Assembly (NCBI RefSeq): GCF_017948455.1
Contig: NZ_JAFFSU010000011.1
Coordinates: forward strand, 124,001 to 188,000
DNA from: Streptomyces sp. GESEQ-4
Lineage (GTDB): Bacteria; Actinomycetota; Actinomycetes; Streptomycetales; Streptomycetaceae
Length of the DNA stretch: 64,000 bases
Direction of reading: 5' to 3'
Position numbers and translations under genes: made by a program. This document shows positions 46,738 to 54,031 of this stretch, piece after piece (within the stretch, counting starts at the first letter, position 1; the number at the start of each line of letters is the position of its first letter). The notes beneath the pieces were generated by a model, which saw only the letters and a list, made by a program, of their open reading frames with translations, ran no database searches and was not told the DNA's origin.

Positions 46738-46860
46738 TTACTTGCCGCGCATACGCGTTACTTGCCGCGCGGACGACTCACTCGCCGCGAGTACGACTCA
46801 ATCGCCGCGCGTACGCCGTCACTTGCCTCGCGTACACGGTCATTTGCCGCGCGCCTGCGC
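46738..46860. repeat. six-copy degenerate tandem repeat at the galE 3' end
   Basis: On the plus strand six units of 20-21 bases: 46738-46757, 46758-46777, 46778-46797, 46798-46818, 46819-46839, 46840-46860. Each begins TTA or TCA followed by a CTTGCCGCGC-like core. On the coding (minus) strand each ends in a stop codon. The last unit is the natural end of galE (codons for ARGK and TGA). The array thus looks like serial duplication of the galE 3' terminus, occupying most of the galE-galK gap. Confidence 0.85.
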
Positions 46861-47817
46861 GAATTCCCACGCGTCCGCGACGATCCCGGCGAGGTCCGCT
46901 CGGGACGGGTTCCAGCCGAGCCGCTCGCGGGCGGTGTCGGCGGACGCGACAAGGACCGCCGGGTCGCCGTCGCGGCGCGGGGCCGTGACCTCGGGGATCG
47001 GGTGGCCGGTGACCTGGCGGACGGTCTCGATGACCTGGCGGACGGAGAAGCCGTTGCCGTTGCCGAGGTTGCAGATCAGGTGCTCGCCGGGTCGCGCGGC
47101 CTTCACGGCCAGCAGGTGGGCCTCGGCCAGGTCGGCGACGTGGATGTAGTCGCGGACGCAGGTGCCGTCCGGCGTCGGGTAGTCGTCGCCGAAGACGGAG
47201 ATCGCCTCGCGCTTGCCCTGCGCGACCTGGAGGACCAGCGGGATGAGGTGCGACTCGGGGTCGTGCCGCTCGCCGACCATGACATTTGACTGCGTGCCGT
47301 ATGCGCCTGCCACGTTGAAGTAGCGCAGGGAGACCGCGGCCAGGCCGTGCGCCGCCGCCTCACCGGTGATCATGTGGTCGACGGCGAGCTTCGAGGCGCC
47401 GTACGGCGAGGTGGGCGCCGTCGGGTCGGTCTCGGTGATCGGGGTGCTGACCGGTTCGCCGTACGTGGCCGCCGTAGAGGAGAAGACGAGCTTGCGGACG
47501 CCGGCCTCGCGCATCGCGCCCAGCAGCGCCATGGTGCCGCCGACGTTGTTGTCCCAGTACTTCTCGGGCTTGGCGACCGACTCGCCGACCTGCGAGAACG
47601 CGGCGAAGTGGAGGACGGCGTCGAAGGTCGCGTCCAGCCACTTGGCGGCGTCGCGGATGTCGCCCTCGATGAAGGTGGCGCCGGTGGGCACACCCTCGCG
47701 GAAGCCGGTGGTGAGGTTGTCGAGGACGACGACCTCGTGGCCCGCTTCCAGCAGATGCTGGGCGACCACGCTGCCGACGTATCCCGCGCCACCGGTCACC
47801 AGGTACTTACCGCTCAT
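46840..47817 (-). CDS. galE: UDP-glucose 4-epimerase
   Basis: Interconverts UDP-galactose and UDP-glucose. 325 residues. NAD-binding VTGGAGYVGSVVAQHLLEAG, catalytic SPYGASK with Tyr-x-x-x-Lys, substrate region RYFNVAGAYG. The ATG overlaps the galT stop by four bases. The 3' end is the parent of the tandem repeat that fills the gap to galK. Confidence 0.98.
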   Translation of the reverse strand: MSGKYLVTGGAGYVGSVVAQHLLEAGHEVVVLDNLTTGFREGVPTGATFIEGDIRDAAKWLDATFDAVLHFAAFSQVGESVAKPEKYWDNNVGGTMALLGAMREAGVRKLVFSSTAATYGEPVSTPITETDPTAPTSPYGASKLAVDHMITGEAAAHGLAAVSLRYFNVAGAYGTQSNVMVGERHDPESHLIPLVLQVAQGKREAISVFGDDYPTPDGTCVRDYIHVADLAEAHLLAVKAARPGEHLICNLGNGNGFSVRQVIETVRQVTGHPIPEVTAPRRDGDPAVLVASADTARERLGWNPSRADLAGIVADAWEFAQARGK

Positions 47818-48875
47818 GAACTCGCTACCTCTCGCAGTCGCTCGGCCGCGCGCTCCGGCGGCACGTCGTTGATGAACACGTTCATGCCGGACTCGGAACC
47901 CGCGAGGAACTTCAGCTTGCCGGACGTGCGGCGGATGGTGAAAAGCTCGAGGTGAAGGGCGAAATCATCCCTGCTCACACCGTCGAACTCGTCCAGCGCG
48001 CCGAACGGGGCCTGATGCCAGGCCGCGATGTACGGCGTGGGCGGTTCGCCCTCGCCGAAGATCCGGTCGAAGCGCCTCAAGAGTTCCAGATAGAGCTGGG
48101 GGAATTCTGTGCGCGCCGCCTCGTCGAGCCCGAGCAGATCGGGCACGCGGCGCTTGGGGTACAGGTGGACCTCGTACGGCCAGTGCGCGGCGTACGGCAC
48201 GAAGGCGACCCAGTGTTCACCCTCCAGGACGACTCGCTCACCGGCGAGTTCACGCTCCAGGACGGCGTCGAAGAGGTTCTCACCTCCGGTCGCTTCCTTA
48301 TGAGTTGCGAGAGAACGCAGCATGAGCGCGGTGCGCGGGGTGGTGAAGGGGTAGGCGTAGATCTGGCCGTGCGGGTGGCCCAGGGTCACGCCGATCTCGG
48401 CGCCGCGGTTCTCGAAGCAGAACACCTGGTCTACGGAGGGCAGATGGGACAGCTCCGAGGTCCGGTCGGTCCAGGCGTCGAGCACCAACCCAACCTGTTC
48501 CTCGGTCAGTTCGGCAAAGGACGCGTTGTGGTCGGAGGTGAAGCAGACGACCTCGCAGCGGCCGGAGTCGCCGGCGAGCGAGGGGAAGCGGTTCTCGAAG
48601 ACCACGACGTCGTACGACGAGTCGGGGATCTCGCTCAGCCGCTCGCCCTCGGAGGGGCACAGGGGGCACTCGTTGGCCGGCGGGTGGTAGGTGCGGCCCT
48701 GGCGGTGCGAGGCGATCGCGACGGAGTCGCCGAGCAGGGGGTCCTGCCGGATCTCGGACGTGGTGACGGTCCGCTCCAGCGGACGGCGGTCCACGGCGTC
48801 CCGGACCGTGTCGTCGCGCAGGTCGTAGTAGACCAGCTCGCGACCGTCGGCCAGCCGGGTCGAGGTCTTCTTCAC
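47814..48875 (-). CDS. galT: galactose-1-phosphate uridylyltransferase
   Basis: Exchanges UMP between UDP-glucose and galactose-1-phosphate. 353 residues. GHPHGQIYAYPF contains the active-site His-x-His; zinc region HPPANECPLCPSEGERL. GTG start at 48875 with AGGGAG seven bases upstream. First gene of the leftward gal cluster. The divergent SSS symporter shares its upstream region. Confidence 0.97.
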   Translation of the reverse strand: MKKTSTRLADGRELVYYDLRDDTVRDAVDRRPLERTVTTSEIRQDPLLGDSVAIASHRQGRTYHPPANECPLCPSEGERLSEIPDSSYDVVVFENRFPSLAGDSGRCEVVCFTSDHNASFAELTEEQVGLVLDAWTDRTSELSHLPSVDQVFCFENRGAEIGVTLGHPHGQIYAYPFTTPRTALMLRSLATHKEATGGENLFDAVLERELAGERVVLEGEHWVAFVPYAAHWPYEVHLYPKRRVPDLLGLDEAARTEFPQLYLELLRRFDRIFGEGEPPTPYIAAWHQAPFGALDEFDGVSRDDFALHLELFTIRRTSGKLKFLAGSESGMNVFINDVPPERAAERLREVASS

Positions 48876-48983
48876 TGCGGACTCCCTATCAGGGCCACTC
48901 CATCAACCAACATAAGTAAACATATCGAAACACAAGCAACCAGGGGCGTCAACGTCACAATCCAACAAAGAGCACCATACGAA

Positions 48984-49002
48984 GTGTTCAATTACTGAAC
49001 AC
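48984..49002. promoter_or_regulatory. inverted repeat GTGTTCA-n5-TGAACAC in the galT/symporter gap
   Basis: Perfect seven-base arms with spacer ATTAC, 51 bases before the symporter start and about 110 before galT. The surrounding 48895-49000 is markedly richer in A and T than the rest of the window and has AACATAAGTAAACATA-like repeats, as expected of a regulated divergent promoter (S. lividans galP1 lies at this place in that species; identity not checked). Confidence 0.55.
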
Positions 49003-49052
49003 GGAGGCGTAGGTTCCGCTCTGGATCAGTTCGCGCAACGAAGCGAGTGCTT

Positions 49053-50732
49053 ATGCAAACCCCCACATACCTGGCAGCTGAGCTCCGACTCCCCACCAAC
49101 TGGCTCGACTACACGATCCTCGGCATCTACTTCGTCGTCGTCCTCGGCATCGGCTTCGCCGCCCGCCGCTCGGTCAAGACGAGCCTTGACTTCTTCCTCT
49201 CGGGCCGGTCGTTGCCGGCCTGGATCACCGGTCTCGCGTTCATCTCGGCGAACCTGGCCGCCACCGAGATCCTCGGCATGGCCGCCAACAGCGCGCAGTA
49301 CGGCGCGTACACCGTGCACTGGTACTGGATCGGCGCCATCCCGGCCATGGTCTTCCTCGGCCTGGTGATGATGCCGTTCTACTACGGCAGCAAAGTGCGC
49401 TCGGTTCCCGAGATGCTGTTGCTCCGCTTCGACAAGTGGGCACATCTGCTCAGTTCGGCTCTGTTCGCCTTTGCCGCCGTTCTGATCGCCGGTGTCAACC
49501 TCTACGCCCTGGCGATCGTCGTCGAGGCCCTGCTCGGCTGGCCGCAGTGGGTGGCGATCGTGGTCGCGGGCGCCTTCGTGCTGGCGTACATCACCCTCGG
49601 CGGTCTGTCGTCCGCGATCTACAACGAGGTGCTGCAGTTCTTCGTGATCCTCGCGGCCCTCATCCCGATCGTCGTGCTGGGTCTGAAGAAGGTCGGCGGC
49701 TGGGACGGTCTGACGGACTCGTTGACGAAGACGCACGGCGCCGACTTCACGACCGCGTGGGGCGGCACCGGCATCGGCAGCGACAACCCGCTGGGCGCGA
49801 ACTGGCTGACGATCGTGCTCGGCCTGGGCTTCGTGCTGTCCTTCGGCTACTGGACGACGAACTTCGCGGAGGTCCAGCGAGCGCTGTCGGCCAAGAACCT
49901 GTCGGCGGCCCAGCGCACCCCCCTCATCGCCGCCTTCCCGAAGATCTTCATCGTGTTCCTGGTGATGATCCCGGGGCTGACGGTGGCGGCCCTGATCCCC
50001 GGCTTCGGCACCCCCGACTCGGGCTACCAGTACAACGACGCCATCCCGTATCTGATGGAGCAGTTGCTGCCCAACGGCGTCCTCGGCATCGCGGTGACCG
50101 GTCTGCTCGCGGCGTTCATGGCGGGCATGGCGGCCAACGTGTCGTCCTTCAACACGGTGTTCACCAACGACATCTGGGCCCGGTACGTGGTCAAGGGCCG
50201 GGAGGACGAGTACTACGTCGGGTTCGGCCGTCTGATCACGGTGATCGGTGTGTGCGCCTCGGTCGGCACGGCGTTCCTCGCGTCGTCGTTCTCGAACATC
50301 ATGAGCTACCTCCAGACGCTGTTCTCCTTCTTCAACGTGCCGATGTTCGTCGTCTTCATCGTCGGCATGTTCTGGAAGCGCGCCTCCGCGGTGTCCGGCT
50401 TCTGGGGACTGCTCGCCGGCACCGTGGCCGCGATGGTGAACTACTTCTGGATCTACAAGGAGGGCATCGTCGACATCCCCTCCGACCAGGGCGCCAACTT
50501 CGTCTCCGCGATCGTCGGCTTCGTGGCCGGCGCGGTCGTCATGGTCGCCGTGTCGCTGTTCACCAAGCCGAAGCCGGCTGAGGAACTGCAGGGCCTGGTC
50601 TACGGCACCGTCTCGCCCGGTATGTCCGAGGCTCCGGCCGTCGGCGACGACGCCTGGTACCGCAGGCCGGCCCTGCTGGGCTGGGGTGCGATCGTCCTGG
50701 CCGCCGCCTGCTACATCCCGTTCTCGTTCTGA
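49053..50732 (+). CDS. sodium:solute symporter, SGLT-like
   Basis: SSS-family symporter of about 559 residues and 13-14 membrane helices. LDFFLSGRSLPAWITGLAFI, GLAFISANLAATEILGMAAN, and AYITLGGLSSAIYNEVLQFF are the conserved segments, the last being the SSS signature region. The latter half has VTGLLAAFMAGMAANVSSF. Within the SSS family it resembles the sugar (SGLT) branch more than the ActP branch. Position divergent to galT suggests it imports galactose (inferred). ATG 49053 and GTG 49047 are both possible. Confidence 0.9.
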   Translation: MQTPTYLAAELRLPTNWLDYTILGIYFVVVLGIGFAARRSVKTSLDFFLSGRSLPAWITGLAFISANLAATEILGMAANSAQYGAYTVHWYWIGAIPAMVFLGLVMMPFYYGSKVRSVPEMLLLRFDKWAHLLSSALFAFAAVLIAGVNLYALAIVVEALLGWPQWVAIVVAGAFVLAYITLGGLSSAIYNEVLQFFVILAALIPIVVLGLKKVGGWDGLTDSLTKTHGADFTTAWGGTGIGSDNPLGANWLTIVLGLGFVLSFGYWTTNFAEVQRALSAKNLSAAQRTPLIAAFPKIFIVFLVMIPGLTVAALIPGFGTPDSGYQYNDAIPYLMEQLLPNGVLGIAVTGLLAAFMAGMAANVSSFNTVFTNDIWARYVVKGREDEYYVGFGRLITVIGVCASVGTAFLASSFSNIMSYLQTLFSFFNVPMFVVFIVGMFWKRASAVSGFWGLLAGTVAAMVNYFWIYKEGIVDIPSDQGANFVSAIVGFVAGAVVMVAVSLFTKPKPAEELQGLVYGTVSPGMSEAPAVGDDAWYRRPALLGWGAIVLAAACYIPFSF

Positions 50733-50753
50733 TCGCGGGAGGATTGAGAAACC

Positions 50754-51101
50754 ATGTCTGAGCACTCAGGGCCCTCCGAATACTCCAAGTACTCCGAGAA
50801 GGACGTCCTACGGGAAGTCAGCGAGTTGCAGGCCAAGTCCGCGACCGCGGCCCGCATCTTCGACCTGCGCCGCATCATCGGCGGACTGTTCGTGATCTAC
50901 GGCGTGATCGTCACGATCGCGGGCATCTCCCCGTCCGACGCCGACCTGGACAAGGCCGAGGGCGTCAACATCAACCTCTGGACCGGGCTGGGGATGCTGG
51001 CGCTGGGCGTGTTCTTCCTGGTGTGGCTGAAGCTGCGGCCTGTGGCTCCGCCGCCTCCGGACATCCTGCCGGACGAGTCGGCCGAGTCGCCTCGCCCGTG
51101 A
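50754..51101 (+). CDS. small membrane protein in the symporter operon
   Basis: 115 residues: a charged head with RIFDLRRIIGG, a membrane helix LFVIYGVIVTIAGIS, an acidic loop, a second helix LGMLALGVFFLVWLKL, and a Pro-rich tail. GGGAGG precedes the ATG, 21 bases after the symporter stop. Probably an accessory subunit of the symporter, by analogy with DUF485-ActP; no family recognised. Confidence 0.8.
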   Translation: MSEHSGPSEYSKYSEKDVLREVSELQAKSATAARIFDLRRIIGGLFVIYGVIVTIAGISPSDADLDKAEGVNINLWTGLGMLALGVFFLVWLKLRPVAPPPPDILPDESAESPRP

Positions 51102-51104
51102 GAC

Positions 51105-51137
51105 CGGGGCCGGAGTCCGCGACGGACTCCGGCCCCG
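51105..51137. terminator. strong bidirectional terminator after symporter operon
   Basis: Perfect 15-base-pair stem (CGGGGCCGGAGTCCG / CGGACTCCGGCCCCG) with a three-base loop followed by TTTCT, between the convergent symporter operon and the response-regulator gene. Confidence 0.85.
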
Positions 51138-51145
51138 TTTCTGAT

Positions 51146-51856
51146 CTACTCCAGTCCGTTACCCGTCCCCGTCTCAGGGGCCGAGTGCGGTACCGGACCC
51201 GCCCGGTCCAGCAGGCCGGTCCTGGCCGCCAGGGCCGCCGCCTCCAGCCTCGACCCCACCCCCAGCTTCATCAGGACCCGCTGCACATGCGTGCGTGCGG
51301 TCGAGGGGGCGATGCCCATGCCGGCCGCGATCAGCCGGGTGTCCTCGCCGTCGGCGACCCTGACCAGAACCTCGACCTCGCGAGGCGTCAGCATCTGCAG
51401 CAGGCGCTGGCCCTCGTCGTCCGGCTGAACCGCGGGGTTGAGGAGTTCGCTGAAGGCGCCTTGCAGGAGCTGCGGCGCCACGGCCGCCTCGCCCGCCCTG
51501 GCCTTCATGATCGCCCGCTCCACACCCTCGATGCGCTCGTCATGCCGTACATAGCCCGAGGCGCCCGCGGCGAACGCGGCGGCTATGCCACGCGGTGACG
51601 GCACGGGCCCCAGGACCAGCACCGCGACCTGTGGGCGCTCCCGTTTGATCTTCATCACCGGGTCGAATATGCCCGGTTCCGCAGGCGTCGCCGTCCCCAG
51701 CAGGCACACCTCCGGCGCCCGCGCGATCACCAGCTCCGCCGCCCCCGCGGCCGGTGCCGCCGCGGCGAGCACGCGATGGCCCCGCAGTTTCAGCGCCGAG
51801 GCCAGTGCCTCGGCCAGCAGTCGGTGGTCGTCGACCACCATGAGCCGCACTCCCAT
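51146..51856 (-). CDS. LuxR-type regulator with degenerate receiver domain
   Basis: 236 residues. The receiver keeps the acidic pair in MVVDDHRLL, but the phospho-acceptor position (residue 54, LLGTATP) is Gly, the switch Thr/Ser (VLVLGPVPS) is Gly, and the conserved Lys (SGYVRHDE) is Arg. It should not be phosphorylated in the usual way and may bind a ligand or partner instead. C-terminal HTH: LTPREVEVLVRVADGEDTRL, then SVARTHVQ-like APSTARTHVQRVLMKLG. Start at ATG 51856. Confidence 0.88.
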   Translation of the reverse strand: MGVRLMVVDDHRLLAEALASALKLRGHRVLAAAAPAAGAAELVIARAPEVCLLGTATPAEPGIFDPVMKIKRERPQVAVLVLGPVPSPRGIAAAFAAGASGYVRHDERIEGVERAIMKARAGEAAVAPQLLQGAFSELLNPAVQPDDEGQRLLQMLTPREVEVLVRVADGEDTRLIAAGMGIAPSTARTHVQRVLMKLGVGSRLEAAALAARTGLLDRAGPVPHSAPETGTGNGLE

Positions 51857-52066
51857 CGAGCAACCCCCCAGTCCCCCCAATGGATGCCCCACTATGCATG
51901 CCCACTGGTCCGCGCGGCCAGAAGCCCCCACCCGGCTCCCCCGCTCTTCATGCCCCCGGAAGCTACACGCTTGTTCGACGTTGCGCTCCCCCTACCGATG
52001 AGAAGTGCCCCGGATCGACGGAATTTCTCGCTTTCCGCTCATTCGAGGGTGATGGGCGGTACGCGC

Positions 52067-52098
52067 ACGGCCCCGTCTCTGAGCAGGGACGGGGCCGT
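52067..52098 (-). terminator. terminator after PQQ-propeller gene
   Basis: Eleven-base-pair perfect stem (ACGGCCCCGTC / GACGGGGCCGT) with a ten-base loop, just downstream of the stop on the minus strand. Confidence 0.6.
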
Positions 52099-52115
52099 CA
52101 ACGCGAGTGAGTGGT

Positions 52116-53948
52116 TCAGCCGTTGGTGCCGAACGCGATCACCAGGTACCTCTTGTCGTCCGGATTGCCGAGTTCACTCGCGTACACAGAAGACATGTAC
52201 AGATGCCCCTGCGCGTAGAGGATCTCGGCGTACTGCGGAGACATACGGGTCTCCACATCCCGCACCGTCTTCACGGACGGGTTCTCCAGCAGCTTCGTCT
52301 CCTTGAAGGTGCCACCGTCGATGCTGACGATCTGCCCGCCCTTGTCGTACGGCGGACGCTTGTACGCGATGATGTTGCCGCCGTCCATGCGCAGCGGCGT
52401 GATCGTGTACCGGTCGCCCGCGTCCGCACGCTGTCCGGTCTGCTTGCCGGTGGCCAGGTCGAAGGCGACGATCTCGTTGGTACGACCGTACTCGCCGCCG
52501 CCGGCGTGCTCCTTGGTCTCCACGTAGAGCCGGTCGTTGCCCACCACGACGCCCGTGCAGGACTCGATCCTGGTGACGCCGGAGCAGCGGGCCTCGAACT
52601 GGTCGCCCGGCACGGAGATGCGGATGCGCAGCTTGCCGGTGGCGTTGTCGATCGAGAAGACGTCCGTGATGCCGACGGCGTCCTTGGACTCGCCGACCTC
52701 GGCGGCCACGACGAGCGGCTGGGTGGACACGACGCTGGCGTAGTCGACGCCCTCGGCCAGCTTGTACTCGGAGTTCACCTTCCCGGACTGCGGGTCGATG
52801 GTCTGGATGTGCAGCTGGGGACTGTCGTACGAGCCGCACCTGCGGACCGCGACCAGCTTCTCGCCGCCGGCGTACCCGGAGTCGCGGCAGTCCTCGTTGG
52901 CCTTGGGGAGCCACAGCGGCTTGCCGGTCTCGAGGTCGAACGCGGCGCCGCCGCTGCTGCCGCCGGCGGCGACCGTGCCGCCGCTGACGGTGATGTTGTC
53001 GAACCGGATCGGCTGGCCGTCGACCTCGGCGGTCTTCGTCCACAGCTTTTTACCGGCGTCGAGGTCGAGCGCCGCGATCTGGGTGCAGCCGTTCGAGGGC
53101 TTCGCCTTCGTCGGCATCGCGGGCTCGAAGGCGACGGCCGTCAGATTGTCGGTGACGTGCTTGCTGGCCTGGCAGACGGGGCCCGGCAGCGGGATCGTCC
53201 ACAGCTCGGTGCCCTTGTCGGGGTCGTAGCCGACGATCTCGGCGACGCCGCTCTTGACGTACGCCTTGTCGGTCACCCACGAGCCGGACACGACGACGGT
53301 GGTGTCGTCCTCGACCTTGGGTGACGGGACCTGGAAGAGGACCTTGGAGGAGGCGTCGGCGGGCACCTTCTCCGTGCCGGCGGGGACGCTGCCGCCGCCT
53401 CCCGTGCCGTCGTCGTCCCCGCCGCCGGTGCCGCCGCTGGAGGTTGCCGTGTCCTCCTTGCCGCCCGTGTCACCGGACTGCGAGTACCACACGCCGCCGA
53501 CGACGAGCGCGATCACCACGACGGCCGCGACGATCACGGCCAGCGTGGTGTTGGACTTCCGCCCGCCACCGTTCGGCACGGTGGGGTGGGGGTGCGGATG
53601 CATGCCCGGCTGCGGATAGCCGTAGCCGGGGGGCTGGCCGTACGGGTTCTGCGGCTGGTTCTGGGGCTGGTTCGGGGGCTGTGCGTACGGGTTGGGCTGC
53701 TGGCCCGGGTAGCCGTAGCCGGGCGGGGGCGACTGGGGGTGGCCGAAGCCGGGCTGCGGCGGTGGGGCGGCGGGCGGCATGCCCTGGGGGGCCTGCGGCG
53801 GGTGCGCGGGCGGCTGCGCGGGGGTCTGCGGTGCGCCGAAACCGCCGGGGCCCGGCTGCTGCGGCTGGGGCGGCTGGTCCTGGGGCGGGCCGAACCCTCC
53901 CCCTTGCGGGGGCTGGTGGGGCGGCGGTGGGGGCGGCGGCTGGGTCAT
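52116..53948 (-). CDS. membrane-anchored PQQ-type beta-propeller protein (copy 1)
   Basis: 610 residues: a Pro/Gln/Gly-rich cytosolic N-terminus of about 130 residues with GYGYPQ-like repeats, one membrane helix (TLAVIVAAVVVIALVVGGVW), a Ser/Thr/Gly spacer, and an extracytoplasmic domain of repeats such as AALDLDAGKKLWTKTAEV and IQTIDPQSGKVNSEYKL, typical of PQQ-like propellers. Most such repeats in actinobacteria do not bind PQQ but serve as protein scaffolds. It is followed at 84 bases by a paralogue in the same direction. Function unknown. Confidence 0.88.
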   Translation of the reverse strand: MTQPPPPPPPHQPPQGGGFGPPQDQPPQPQQPGPGGFGAPQTPAQPPAHPPQAPQGMPPAAPPPQPGFGHPQSPPPGYGYPGQQPNPYAQPPNQPQNQPQNPYGQPPGYGYPQPGMHPHPHPTVPNGGGRKSNTTLAVIVAAVVVIALVVGGVWYSQSGDTGGKEDTATSSGGTGGGDDDGTGGGGSVPAGTEKVPADASSKVLFQVPSPKVEDDTTVVVSGSWVTDKAYVKSGVAEIVGYDPDKGTELWTIPLPGPVCQASKHVTDNLTAVAFEPAMPTKAKPSNGCTQIAALDLDAGKKLWTKTAEVDGQPIRFDNITVSGGTVAAGGSSGGAAFDLETGKPLWLPKANEDCRDSGYAGGEKLVAVRRCGSYDSPQLHIQTIDPQSGKVNSEYKLAEGVDYASVVSTQPLVVAAEVGESKDAVGITDVFSIDNATGKLRIRISVPGDQFEARCSGVTRIESCTGVVVGNDRLYVETKEHAGGGEYGRTNEIVAFDLATGKQTGQRADAGDRYTITPLRMDGGNIIAYKRPPYDKGGQIVSIDGGTFKETKLLENPSVKTVRDVETRMSPQYAEILYAQGHLYMSSVYASELGNPDDKRYLVIAFGTNG

Positions 53949-54031
53949 GGCGTGGCTACCTCAGGGGACGGGGACGGCGGGTGCGGCGGGTACTTCGGGG
54001 ACGGCGGTCAAGGTCATGCCTGGTGCGCGCC

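Noticed and set aside
46738..46860. CRISPR or iteron array
   Set aside because: No spacers; units adjoin directly, and one unit is the galE 3' end. No cas or replication gene is near.
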